DNA of 64,000 nt from Mucilaginibacter galii (GTDB taxonomy: Bacteria; Bacteroidota; Bacteroidia; Sphingobacteriales; Sphingobacteriaceae). The notes beneath the pieces are model-generated. The model saw nothing but the letters and a program-made list of their open reading frames with translations, did no database searches and was not told the DNA's origin. Numbering within the stretch: the stretch's first letter is position 1; each line of letters begins with the position of its first letter. The translations under genes and the position numbers were made by a program. The DNA lies in assembly GCF_014635825.1 (NCBI RefSeq), contig NZ_BMDO01000001.1:124001-188000 (forward strand), written 5' to 3'. Below, piece after piece: positions 45,855 to 54,190 of the stretch.

Positions 45855-46793
45855 ATGAGCCTTGCCCTAAACGGAGGCACAACAGTTACACTCAAAAACT
45901 TCCTGGCTGTTGTACTGGTATCTGCCTTGTATTTAGCAGTATCAACATTGCTGGTTGGTTTCAAAACCGATCAGCTGTTTTTGATCGCTATCTTTTTTGT
46001 GCTGTACTTTGCCACCACCGGCACCCGTAAATTTATATTAGGGTTTTCTATCTTCATTGTTTATTGGATCATTTTCGATTACATGAAGGCTTTTCCCAAT
46101 TACCAATACAATGAGGTTCATATAGCAGGGTTGTATAATCTTGAAAAGCGCTTTTTCGGCATCAATGAAGCCGGGCATATTATTACGCCTAACGAATACT
46201 GGCGCATTCACGGCCATACCTTCTTACACCTCCTTACCGGGGTATTTTACCTCTGTTGGATACCTGTGCCGCTGGGCTTTGCAGCCTACCTGTTTTTTAC
46301 GCGTAAACGCCAGTTCCTTTATTTTTCGCTAACCTTTGTGGTGGTAAATTTATTAGGCTTTGTGGTTTATTACAGCTATCCTGCTGCACCGCCCTGGTAT
46401 GTACAATATCATGGCTTCCAATTTTACAGGGCAACAGCAGGCAATACGGCAGGTTTGGCTAAGTTTGACGCCTATTTTCATATTAACCTTTTCAAATCTA
46501 TATATGCCAAAGGCTCTAATGTGTTTGCGGCTATGCCGTCGCTGCACTCAAGCTATCCGCTTATTGTAATGTATTACGGTATTAAAAACCGGCTGGGCTG
46601 GGCTAACTTATTTTTCGGTACCGTTACCGTAGGTATTTGGTTTGCCGCCGTATACACCAGCCATCATTATACCTTAGATGTAATGGCAGGCATATTAACC
46701 GCTGCCTTGGGTATAGGACTATTTAACCTATTGGTTGCCAAATCTAAAACCGTACGCGGGTGGCTAGACCGCTACGAAGCCGTAATTGGGTAA
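45855..46793 (+). CDS. PAP2-superfamily enzyme, Aur1-like (inositol phosphorylceramide synthase candidate)
   Basis: A 312-residue multi-pass membrane protein of the PAP2 phosphatase/Aur1 group. The catalytic motifs are MPSLHSSYPL (H231) and SHHYTLDV (H271-x-x-x-D275), with the YPAAPPWY segment (about 175-182) shared with Aur1-like inositol phosphorylceramide synthases. About eight membrane helices. It begins immediately at the stop of the hydroxylase gene. In context it would either transfer phosphoinositol to ceramide or remove a phosphate from PI-phosphate. It ends the block; no terminator is evident directly after it. Confidence 0.85.
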   Translation: MSLALNGGTTVTLKNFLAVVLVSALYLAVSTLLVGFKTDQLFLIAIFFVLYFATTGTRKFILGFSIFIVYWIIFDYMKAFPNYQYNEVHIAGLYNLEKRFFGINEAGHIITPNEYWRIHGHTFLHLLTGVFYLCWIPVPLGFAAYLFFTRKRQFLYFSLTFVVVNLLGFVVYYSYPAAPPWYVQYHGFQFYRATAGNTAGLAKFDAYFHINLFKSIYAKGSNVFAAMPSLHSSYPLIVMYYGIKNRLGWANLFFGTVTVGIWFAAVYTSHHYTLDVMAGILTAALGIGLFNLLVAKSKTVRGWLDRYEAVIG

Positions 46794-46874
46794 AGGTTCT
46801 TCACATTAGCCCCTACTTTTCCACATTAGGGTCATTATCAGGGCACAACATTAATCAGGCATACTATTTGTATT

Positions 46875-46882
46875 TACTTTAG
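46875..46882 (+). promoter_or_regulatory. Candidate -7 element for the 46897 gene
   Basis: TACTTTAG, seven of eight positions of TAnnTTTG, 14 nt before the ATG at 46897. Confidence 0.5.
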
Positions 46883-46896
46883 TACACATAGTAAAT

Positions 46897-47706
46897 ATGC
46901 TTGTTATGAAAAAAAACCTATTACTTTCTTTATATATATTACTCTTTAGCGTTGCCGCCATGGCCAACCCGTTAGATAGTTTAAAACAGCAGTTACAAAT
47001 CACTACTAACGATACCGTAAAAGCGTCTATCTACACGCAAATGGCAGGTTATTATTTAAACCCGGCCAATATTACTAATGCATATACCAAACGCATAAAT
47101 CCGGAAAATGCTATTAATTATACCATGCTGGCTATGCACCTGTATTACAAACAAAACGATACCACAGGTATGGTAAACAGCTACAGTAACCTTTCTAAGG
47201 CTTACCGTACCCAACGCAAGTTTGCACAAGCCAAGTGGTTTATATTACAAGCTAACACACTTTCGCGCAGGCAAAAGTCTATCCCGGGTATTGTGAATAC
47301 GCTAACCGATTTAGCTGCCATTAAAATGGATATCAAGGACTATAACCTGGCTAAAAAAGATCTGAAAGAAGCTCACCGTTTAGCCTGGAGAAATAACCTT
47401 ATCGAACAAGATTCGTTGGTGAAAACAAGTTATACCCGTTTATACACCTACATTCAGGTTCCACCAAGCGAAAATGTATTTCAAGGGTTAGATGAAAGCA
47501 TAAAGAAAGAAGAGTTAGCCTATGCAGCCCGCCAGCAAAAGTTAGCGCTGATGGCTAAACTGGCGAAAAAGCAACAAGGCAAAAAGAAGGTATTAGCCTT
47601 AAACAAACGTGCTGAACCCATCAAAACAGCAAAACCTGTTATCTACTGGGAAACCCCGTCAAATACCACTACCGCTCCAGACAGCTTAAAAACTGCATCT
47701 ATATAA
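46897..47706 (+). CDS. Secreted TPR-like hypothetical protein
   Basis: A 269-residue exported protein with signal peptide (LLLSLYILLFSVAAMA). The mature part is helical with repeat-like units (YSNLSKAYRTQRKFAQAKWFILQAN, TDLAAIKMDIKDYNLAKKDLKEAH), consistent with two or three tetratricopeptide repeats as in the sensor parts of Bacteroidota histidine kinases, but without a kinase. The C-terminus is Lys/Ala-rich (AKLAKKQQGKKKVLALNK). An ATG at 46906 is an alternative start. Function unknown. It follows the lipid block by about 100 nt and has its own -7 element, so is probably separate. A terminator follows at 47725-47756. Confidence 0.7.
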   Translation: MLVMKKNLLLSLYILLFSVAAMANPLDSLKQQLQITTNDTVKASIYTQMAGYYLNPANITNAYTKRINPENAINYTMLAMHLYYKQNDTTGMVNSYSNLSKAYRTQRKFAQAKWFILQANTLSRRQKSIPGIVNTLTDLAAIKMDIKDYNLAKKDLKEAHRLAWRNNLIEQDSLVKTSYTRLYTYIQVPPSENVFQGLDESIKKEELAYAARQQKLALMAKLAKKQQGKKKVLALNKRAEPIKTAKPVIYWETPSNTTTAPDSLKTASI

Positions 47707-47724
47707 GATATAATTACCAGTTAT

Positions 47725-47756
47725 AAAACGGTGCTGCCATTTGGTAGCACCGTTTT
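47725..47756 (+). terminator. Terminator after the TPR-like gene
   Basis: AAAACGGTGCTGCC pairs with GGTAGCACCGTTTT across ATTT (one G-T pair). Confidence 0.9.
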
Positions 47757-47769
47757 AGTTTATACAAAT

Positions 47770-47930
47770 GTCATTTCGAGTGAAAACAAGAAATCATATT
47801 CGAGATGCTTATTATCCTCTTTGAATTATTACAACGTCATTTCGAGTGGTAAGGAGAAGCCCTGTTGGACATGCTTATAACTCGCTTTGCAATTTCGAAC
47901 AGGATCTCTCACTATCGTTCGAGATGACAA
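47770..47930. repeat. Interspersed repeats, GTCATTTCGAGTG family
   Basis: GTCATTTCGAGTG occurs at 47770-47782 and 47836-47848, and the inverted end TTCGAGATGAC at 47919-47929, with GAGATCC/CAGGATCTC-like pieces between. No ORF spans it. It lies between convergent genes. Confidence 0.75.
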
Positions 47931-47999
47931 GTGCCTTAGCAAGGCAGTAACAACGCTGAAAACATGCTTTCGTAATTTGCAGCAATACAGAATTAAGCT

Positions 48000-49253
48000 C
48001 TAACTCCTCCTCTTTAATTCAATCACCGTAATCTCTGGCCATATCCCTAACCTACCCGAAAAGGCCAGGAAGCCAAAACCACGGTTTACATATAGTTGAC
48101 GCTTGTTTTCGACCAGTAAACCCGCCCAGTCGAGGTAACGGTATTTGACCGGGCTCCACCTGAACTTATCTGTTTCGACACCAAACTGGGCACCATGGGT
48201 ATGACCCGATAACGTTAAATGTACTAACGAAGGATGGTGGCGTACCTTTTCCTCCCAATGCGTAGGATCGTGAGACAGGAGTATTTTAAATTCATCGGGA
48301 GCTACACCTTGCATAGCGCGGTCTAAATCTCCTATCTGGATAAAACCTCTCCCCCAGTTTTGTACACCAATTAGGACAATTTTTTGCCCATCCTTTTCCA
48401 ACCTTACATTTTCATCAAGTAAAAGTTTATAGCCCAGAGTTTTATGATGAGCTTTAAGTTTTTCGAGGTTAGCGGCTTTATCTGCATCGCTGCGCCACTG
48501 CACGTAGTCGCCGTAATCATGATTTCCTAAAACAGAGAACTGCCCGTAAGGTGCTTTCAACTGGCTAAAATGACCTATGTAAGGCTCTATCTCCGAAGCT
48601 ACGTTATTTACCAGGTCGCCGGTAAAAACGAACAGGTCAGATTTTTGGGCTTTAGCCAGATCAATGCCCCGCTGCACAGCCTCTGCATTATCAAAACTTC
48701 CGGAGTGCACATCCGAGATTTGCGTAATGGTAAAACCATCGAAGGCTTCGGGCAGATCATCAAAATACAGCGTATGGCGGTGTACCTTATAATCATACTT
48801 ACCCTTGAACATAGCGTATAAGAACGACGTGAACGGAATAGCTGCTACCAACACCGCGGTCTCGCTTACAAAACGCCTGCGGGCAGGTACATAGCGCTTG
48901 CCATTAACCGGTGTTTTACGCCCGGCGTTAATAAGTCCGGCTACCAGGCGGTAAATATCTCCGGCAAATAATACCAGCACAAAAAACACCTTGGTGATCA
49001 ATAGTGTGATAAAGATACTGAGCAGCCATTGGTGATAGGTGGTCATGCCGGGTGGCTTACTGCTGCTTTTTAAACTAAGCATTAATAATAAAGTAACGCC
49101 TATTGATATGATCCAGTAGCTGGCCAGCACAATACGCCTGGTATTTTTGGCAAGCCGCGGCATTAAGCTGCGTAAACCCTGGTGAACATACAGGTCTAAC
49201 AGCAGGCTAATACCTGCGAGGATAAGTGTAAATTGCAGAATGCCGTGGCGCAT
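48000..49253 (-). CDS. Membrane-anchored metallophosphoesterase
   Basis: Calcineurin-type phosphoesterase of 417 residues. About four membrane helices occupy the first ~110 residues (GILQFTLILAGISLLLDLYV, IVLASYWIISIGVTLLLML, LSIFITLLITKVFFVLVLFA). The catalytic part starts about 160 with ITQISDVHSG, VFTGDLVNN, VLGNHDYGDY, LLSHDPTHW and LSGHTHGAQFG, the five standard metal motifs. Its substrate may be a lipid pyrophosphate or a nucleotide. It is transcribed toward the end of the lipid block across the repeat at 47770-47930. Confidence 0.92.
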   Translation of the reverse strand: MRHGILQFTLILAGISLLLDLYVHQGLRSLMPRLAKNTRRIVLASYWIISIGVTLLLMLSLKSSSKPPGMTTYHQWLLSIFITLLITKVFFVLVLFAGDIYRLVAGLINAGRKTPVNGKRYVPARRRFVSETAVLVAAIPFTSFLYAMFKGKYDYKVHRHTLYFDDLPEAFDGFTITQISDVHSGSFDNAEAVQRGIDLAKAQKSDLFVFTGDLVNNVASEIEPYIGHFSQLKAPYGQFSVLGNHDYGDYVQWRSDADKAANLEKLKAHHKTLGYKLLLDENVRLEKDGQKIVLIGVQNWGRGFIQIGDLDRAMQGVAPDEFKILLSHDPTHWEEKVRHHPSLVHLTLSGHTHGAQFGVETDKFRWSPVKYRYLDWAGLLVENKRQLYVNRGFGFLAFSGRLGIWPEITVIELKRRS

Positions 49254-49404
49254 GTGGTTATATTAGTGTGTGTAGGCGGTGAATATACGACGTAAGCGTA
49301 TACGCCTTGTGTTATTTGTTAGCCTATTTCAACAATGGCAGCGGGCTATTGTTGCGTATGTGTAAGCTTTAAAAATTAATTGACCCTGCCCTTACTCAAA
49401 ATAT

Positions 49405-49412
49405 TACTTTTG
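49405..49412 (+). promoter_or_regulatory. -7 element directly before the HAD gene
   Basis: TACTTTTG, perfect consensus, then four bases, then ATG. A TTG at 49380-49382, 22 nt upstream, is placed like a -33 element. Likely leaderless transcript. Confidence 0.7.
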
Positions 49413-49416
49413 CGAC

Positions 49417-50061
49417 ATGAGCACCGATTTGAAAGACAAGTACGACAGCATAATATTCGACCTCGACGGCACCCTTTGGGATTCGACCGTTAACGTAGCC
49501 AAAGCATGGCAACGGGCTAAAGAAGAGCTTCCGTTTGTAAAAGACGATGTTACTCCCGAAATTGTAAGTTCTATAGCCGGCATGGCCTATGATGCTATTT
49601 TTGAAAAGCTGGCGCCTTACCTGAGCGAAGAAAAGAGGAACGAATTTAAAGCCCTGAGTGCACGCTACGAATTAAATATCTTAAACACCGAGGGCGGCGA
49701 ATTATACCCTGGCTTGGTGCCTACACTTAGGTACCTTAAAACGAAGTACAAGCTATTCGTGGTAAGCAATTGCCAGTGCGGTTATATTGAAACTTTCCTG
49801 AACCTGAACGATCTTAACGAAACGTTTATGGGTCACCAATGTTACGGTACTAAAAGCCAGCCCAAGTTTCAGAACATTATAGATGTGGTGCACGACTTTG
49901 AACTGACCAAGCCTGTATACGTTGGCGATACACAAGGCGATTATGATAGCGCCACCAAAGCTGGTGTACCCATGATATTTGCCGCTTACGGTTTTGGCGA
50001 GGTAAACGGTAAGCCCATAGCTACCATTAACCAGTTAAGCGACCTGAAAACCATCATGTAA
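49417..50061 (+). CDS. HAD-family phosphatase
   Basis: A 214-residue haloacid dehalogenase-type phosphatase. Motif I is IIFDLDGTLWDST (D15, D17), motif II VVSNCQ, motif III with KPVYVGDTQGDYDSA, plus an alpha-helical cap (about 20-85), as in phosphoglycolate or phosphonoacetaldehyde hydrolases. The W in DGTLWDST is like other Bacteroidota HAD enzymes. Substrate cannot be assigned. The stop codon is directly next to that of the convergent gene (TAA/TTA with no gap), and the start is close behind a promoter. Confidence 0.88.
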   Translation: MSTDLKDKYDSIIFDLDGTLWDSTVNVAKAWQRAKEELPFVKDDVTPEIVSSIAGMAYDAIFEKLAPYLSEEKRNEFKALSARYELNILNTEGGELYPGLVPTLRYLKTKYKLFVVSNCQCGYIETFLNLNDLNETFMGHQCYGTKSQPKFQNIIDVVHDFELTKPVYVGDTQGDYDSATKAGVPMIFAAYGFGEVNGKPIATINQLSDLKTIM

Positions 50062-50565
50062 TTACTGATCGACTTCATATTTTAAACGATGTTCTTTTAT
50101 CATTTGCTGATAATCGGCGTCGTTTTTTGTTTTTTGCCAATAATCATAGAATACTCGGGCTGATGCTGCCTTAACTTCATCAATAACCTGTGGCAGCTGT
50201 TCACGGCCATGAGCGCCACTTTGTCCTTTTTTATCATCGGGTACCGGCCCCTTGTATTTCTTACCACTCTTATGGTTAGCATAACGCCTTGAACGGGTGT
50301 AACCCATTTGCAAGAATTTACGCGCCATATCCATTCCTATAAAATCATTGGCTGCTTTATAGTCTAAGAATTGCCGATAAATGTGTTTAGCCGAAGTGAG
50401 CGCTATTTCCGGATCTTTGAAACGCCAGTGTGGCAAAATTTCGCTTTTGTAGGGTTCTACCAGTAATACGCCCTGCTCACCTTTGCCAATAAGGTAGAGA
50501 TGAGGTTGCTCCCTAAAATTAATTTTATCGAAAGCAAGTGTGTAGTCGAACGGCTTTAATGGCAT
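50062..50565 (-). CDS. DUF4385-like protein
   Basis: A 167-residue protein that I place, from memory and without search, with DUF4385: FDYTLAFDKINFREQPHLYLIGKGEQGVLLVEPYKSEILPHWRF is the characteristic opening. The middle is rich in Tyr/Arg/Lys (TRSRRYANHKSGKKYKG), the end helical. No signal peptide or membrane segment. Function unknown. Its 3' end abuts the HAD gene with no spacer, and the divergent mnmE starts about 150 nt away. Confidence 0.7.
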   Translation of the reverse strand: MPLKPFDYTLAFDKINFREQPHLYLIGKGEQGVLLVEPYKSEILPHWRFKDPEIALTSAKHIYRQFLDYKAANDFIGMDMARKFLQMGYTRSRRYANHKSGKKYKGPVPDDKKGQSGAHGREQLPQVIDEVKAASARVFYDYWQKTKNDADYQQMIKEHRLKYEVDQ

Positions 50566-50691
50566 AGCTAATTAAGCTCGTTAACCAAAAGTTGTTTAGT
50601 TGCAGGCGTTCTTCTGTTCACTATTGCGTTAGCATAGTGCCCGGGGTTGTAAAATTTACGGCTATTCAACACAAATGAGCTTAATATTCAG

Positions 50692-50699
50692 CATTTTTG
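50692..50699 (+). promoter_or_regulatory. Candidate -7 element for mnmE
   Basis: CATTTTTG, seven of eight consensus positions, 13 nt before the ATG at 50713. Confidence 0.4.
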
Positions 50700-50712
50700 C
50701 AATTGCAATTCC

Positions 50713-52092
50713 ATGAATTTATTAACTCAAGATACCATTGTAGCCCTGGCTACACCTAACGGAACGGGTGCCATTGGCGTTATCCGCCTTTCGGGCCCTG
50801 ATGCGCTTGCCATAGCCAACAGTGTTTTTAAAGGTAAAAATCTTACCAAGCAGCCATCGCATACTATACACTTCGGCACCATAACCGACGGTGACCTGGT
50901 TTTAGACGAAGTTTTGGCTTCGCTGTTCATAGCCCCCCGCTCCTATACCCGCGAAAACGTGGTGGAAATATCCTGTCATGGTTCCAATTACATTATCCAG
51001 TCCATCATAAAATTACTCATACGCCATGGGGCACGCTCAGCCAAACCGGGCGAGTTTACCTTACGGGCGTTCTTAAACGGTCAGTTCGATCTATCTCAAG
51101 CCGAAGCCGTGGCCGATCTGATCGCTTCCGACTCTAAGGCGTCGCAACAGGTGGCCTTGCAGCAACTACGCGGGGGTTACAGCACCGAACTGCAAACCCT
51201 GCGCGAGCAACTGGTGCACTTTGCATCGATGATAGAACTGGAACTTGATTTTGCAGAAGAAGATGTGGAATTTGCCAACCGCGGACAATTAAAGCAGCTC
51301 ATTCATGACCTAACCCGTGTTATAGGCAAACTCATTCAGTCGTTTGAGCTGGGTAACGCCGTTAAACAAGGCATTAATACCGTTATTGCAGGCCGACCAA
51401 ATGCGGGTAAATCTACCCTGCTGAATGCCTTGCTAAATGAAGACCGCGCTATTGTGAGCCACATAGCCGGTACCACGCGCGATACCATTGAGGAGACTTT
51501 GAATATTAACGGTATCAATTTCCGGTTGATAGACACTGCCGGCATTCGCGAAGCTACCGATGCTATTGAACAAATTGGTGTTCAGAAAACGATGGAGAAA
51601 ATCAGCCAGTCGGCCTTGCTGCTATACGTGTTCGATGCCGAAACTATTCATCCTGACGAATTACAGCAAGACATCAATGACCTGTATAAGCCCGGCATAC
51701 CGGCGCTCATCGTGGCTAATAAAATAGATTTGTCGCCCGGCTACCTGGAAAAATTTAAGCCCCATTTACCCGAAGGCAGCACCCTTATTGCCATATCGGC
51801 TAAGGAAAAGCTGCATATAGATGAGCTAAAACAGTTAATTTACGACCAAACCATACAGGGCAAGCTGAACGGCAACGAAACACTGGTCACCAATATACGC
51901 CACCTCGAAGCTCTCCAAAAAACAGAGCAAGCCCTCATCAAAACCCTGCAAGGCATCGATCACCAGGTAACCTCCGACTTTTTAGCCATGGACATAAAGC
52001 AGGCCCTGCACTACTTAGGCGAAATTACCGGTGCCGTTACCACGGATGACTTGCTGGATAATATATTTTCTAAGTTCTGTATCGGCAAGTAA
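50713..52092 (+). CDS. mnmE: tRNA modification GTPase MnmE
   Basis: With MnmG it places the cmnm5/xm5 group on U34 of tRNAs reading split codon boxes. At 459 residues it is full length: N-terminal folate-binding domain (TIVALATPNGTGAIGVIRLSG), central helices, G domain inserted in the middle (GRPNAGKST G1 at about 222, then GTTRDTIEE G2, DTAGI G3, ANKIDL G4, SAK G5) and the C-terminal CxGK (FCIGK). No mnmG is nearby. A weak stem (52121-52138) follows the stop. Confidence 0.97.
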   Translation: MNLLTQDTIVALATPNGTGAIGVIRLSGPDALAIANSVFKGKNLTKQPSHTIHFGTITDGDLVLDEVLASLFIAPRSYTRENVVEISCHGSNYIIQSIIKLLIRHGARSAKPGEFTLRAFLNGQFDLSQAEAVADLIASDSKASQQVALQQLRGGYSTELQTLREQLVHFASMIELELDFAEEDVEFANRGQLKQLIHDLTRVIGKLIQSFELGNAVKQGINTVIAGRPNAGKSTLLNALLNEDRAIVSHIAGTTRDTIEETLNINGINFRLIDTAGIREATDAIEQIGVQKTMEKISQSALLLYVFDAETIHPDELQQDINDLYKPGIPALIVANKIDLSPGYLEKFKPHLPEGSTLIAISAKEKLHIDELKQLIYDQTIQGKLNGNETLVTNIRHLEALQKTEQALIKTLQGIDHQVTSDFLAMDIKQALHYLGEITGAVTTDDLLDNIFSKFCIGK

Positions 52093-52120
52093 TCATCTAA
52101 GTACGGGCGCCTAAAAGTAT

Positions 52121-52138
52121 AAGCATCAACCGATGCTT
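52121..52138. repeat. Short hairpin after mnmE
   Basis: AAGCATC pairs with GATGCTT across AACC. It lacks a T run, so it is only a possible 3' end structure. Confidence 0.35.
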
Positions 52139-52297
52139 CACTGTAAGCACTTAAATAAGAATTACAGTTTTAAATCTTGAATTGAAACTGCTTACACGCT
52201 TTTGTGTTACCTTTATATAATTGGTGATACATTACTATGGACAACTGTTTTTAGTAGTTTATTGTTAAACTAACATCTAACTAAAAAGCACTACATC

Positions 52298-52432
52298 ATG
52301 AGTAAAGATAAAGGCAGCAAAAATGTAAAGAAAGCGCCAAGCGCCGAAGGCAAAAAGTCATCTTCTGATTACCAGTCGGGTAAAAAATCTACTTCCACCA
52401 CCGATTCGGGTGCCGGTAGCAAAAAGAAATAA
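52298..52432 (+). CDS. 44-residue lysine-rich small protein
   Basis: An ORF of 45 codons, starting MSKDKGSKNVKKAPSAEG and ending GAGSKKK, is composed almost only of Lys, Ser, Gly, Asp and Thr. It would be a disordered, highly basic peptide. Evidence that it is real: a clean ATG after an AT-rich leader, codon use like the neighbours, and a hairpin terminator (52457-52490) 24 nt after its stop. Similar small MSKDKG proteins occur in related genera, as I recall. The role is unknown; nucleic acid or membrane binding is possible. Confidence 0.65.
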   Translation: MSKDKGSKNVKKAPSAEGKKSSSDYQSGKKSTSTTDSGAGSKKK

Positions 52433-52456
52433 TTATAATTTATTGTAATTACAAGA

Positions 52457-52490
52457 AACGCTAATGTCGCTTTAAGCTGGCATTAGCGTT
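52457..52490 (+). terminator. Terminator after the 44-residue gene
   Basis: AACGCTAATG pairs with CATTAGCGTT across 14 bases, with flanking AAG/CTT pairing past a bulge. Confidence 0.8.
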
Positions 52491-52564
52491 CTTGTGCGTT
52501 ATATTGACTATTGCATAATAGTCGGGGCAAACATCTCGGTTTGCCACAAAATATTAATCACAAC

Positions 52565-54112
52565 ATGGAAAAAGAAAATAAGAGCGAAGATTTTAAGATA
52601 GAACTGCGAACCCTAACCAAAGACGATTACCTGGGCCTTAAAGCCTCTATGGTTGAAGCTTATTCAGAATGGGAAGGTGCTTCTTTTTGGGGCGAAATGC
52701 ATATTGGCAAACTGGTAGAGATCTTTCCTGAAGGGCAAATATGTATATTGGTCAACGGTGCAATTGCGGGTTGCGCGCTTTCGTTAATTGTTGATTACAG
52801 CAAATTTGGGGATAACCATACGTATGCACAAATAACGGGTAATTATACCTTCGGCACACATAACCCTGATGGCGATGTACTTTATGGTATAGATTTTTTT
52901 GTGCACCCCGATTTTAGGGGAATGCGAATAGGCCGAAGGCTTTATGATGCCCGCAAGGAAATTTGCGAAAGGCATAATCTGCGCGCCATTATTGCCGGCG
53001 GACGCATACCTAAGTACAAGGAGTATGCAGATAAACTTACACCCAAAGAGTACTTGTTGAAAGTAAAAGGTAAGGAAATTCATGACCCTACCCTATCTTT
53101 TCAACTGGCCAATGATTTTCACGTGCGTAAGATCTTGAAAGGATACCTCCCCGGCGACACGCAATCGCTGGAATATGCATCGTTGCTGGAATGGAATAAT
53201 ATCTATTATAACGAAGAAGCCCAACACATTAATTCTAAAAAATCTATCATTAGGTTAGGCTTGGTGCAATGGCAAATGAGGCCGTTTCCGGATATGGAAT
53301 CGCTGTGTGAGCAAATTGAATTTTTTGTGGATGTAGTGAGCGATTATCAAAGCGATTTTATCTTATTCCCTGAACTGTTTAATGCTCCCTTGATGACGGC
53401 CTACAATCATTTGAGTGGTGCCGATGCTATGCGTAAAATTGCCGATTTTACCATTCCTTTGAGAGACAGGTTTATTTCATACGCCATTAGCTACAACATC
53501 AACATTATTACCGGCAGCATGCCTTACCTCGAAGATGGCATCTTGCAGAATGTAGGCTTCCTTTGCCGTAGAGATGGCTCTTACGAAATGTACCGCAAAA
53601 TTCACCTCACTCCTGCCGAGAGCAGCGCCTGGGGTATGGTTGGCGGCGATATAATTACCACTTACGATACCGATTGCGGTAAAATAGGTATCTTGATTTG
53701 TTATGACGTGGAGTTTCCTGAACTACCGAGGCTCTTAGCCGACCAGGGAATGCAAATACTTTTTGTACCTTTTATGACCGATACGCAAAATGGCTACACC
53801 CGCGTGCGCAGTTGTGCCCAGGCCAGGGCTATTGAGAACGAATGTTATGTGGCCATTGCCGGCAGCGTAGGTAATTTGCCGAAGGTACACAACATGGATA
53901 TACAGTATGCTCAATCGGCAGTATTTACCCCTTCCGACTTCTCTTTTCCAAGTAATGGCATTAAAGCAGAGGCGACACCTAATACCGAAACTACTTTAAT
54001 TGCCGATGTGGATGTTGACTTATTGAAAGAGCTGCACAGTTTTGGCGCCGTAAGAAATTTAAAAGACCGTAGGTTAGACGTTTACAAGATTGTAAACAAG
54101 AGCAAGAAATAA
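52565..54112 (+). CDS. GNAT acetyltransferase fused to carbon-nitrogen hydrolase
   Basis: A 515-residue two-domain enzyme. Residues about 10-200 form a GNAT domain (VHPDFRGMRIGRRLYDARK acyl-CoA loop), and about 228-510 a nitrilase-superfamily domain with catalytic E270 (LFPELFNAP), K345 (YRKIHLTP) and C379 (GILICYDVEFP). The second domain would cleave an amide or nitrile C-N bond. The ATG at 52565 is taken because the frame upstream starts with TTG. Bifunctional proteins with this order are known in other bacteria; substrates remain unclear. A shared terminator separates it from the convergent GH95 gene. Confidence 0.88.
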   Translation: MEKENKSEDFKIELRTLTKDDYLGLKASMVEAYSEWEGASFWGEMHIGKLVEIFPEGQICILVNGAIAGCALSLIVDYSKFGDNHTYAQITGNYTFGTHNPDGDVLYGIDFFVHPDFRGMRIGRRLYDARKEICERHNLRAIIAGGRIPKYKEYADKLTPKEYLLKVKGKEIHDPTLSFQLANDFHVRKILKGYLPGDTQSLEYASLLEWNNIYYNEEAQHINSKKSIIRLGLVQWQMRPFPDMESLCEQIEFFVDVVSDYQSDFILFPELFNAPLMTAYNHLSGADAMRKIADFTIPLRDRFISYAISYNINIITGSMPYLEDGILQNVGFLCRRDGSYEMYRKIHLTPAESSAWGMVGGDIITTYDTDCGKIGILICYDVEFPELPRLLADQGMQILFVPFMTDTQNGYTRVRSCAQARAIENECYVAIAGSVGNLPKVHNMDIQYAQSAVFTPSDFSFPSNGIKAEATPNTETTLIADVDVDLLKELHSFGAVRNLKDRRLDVYKIVNKSKK

Positions 54113-54143
54113 TTAAGCGCTCTCTGTAACACAGCAAAATTAT

Positions 54144-54177
54144 AAAACCCCTGATAAATTCTTTTACCAGGGGTTTT
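54144..54177. terminator. Bidirectional terminator between the fusion gene and GH95
   Basis: AAAACCCCTG pairs with CAGGGGTTTT across 14 bases, flanked by A/T-rich sequence on both sides. Confidence 0.88.
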
Positions 54178-54190
54178 CTGTATGCAAGCT

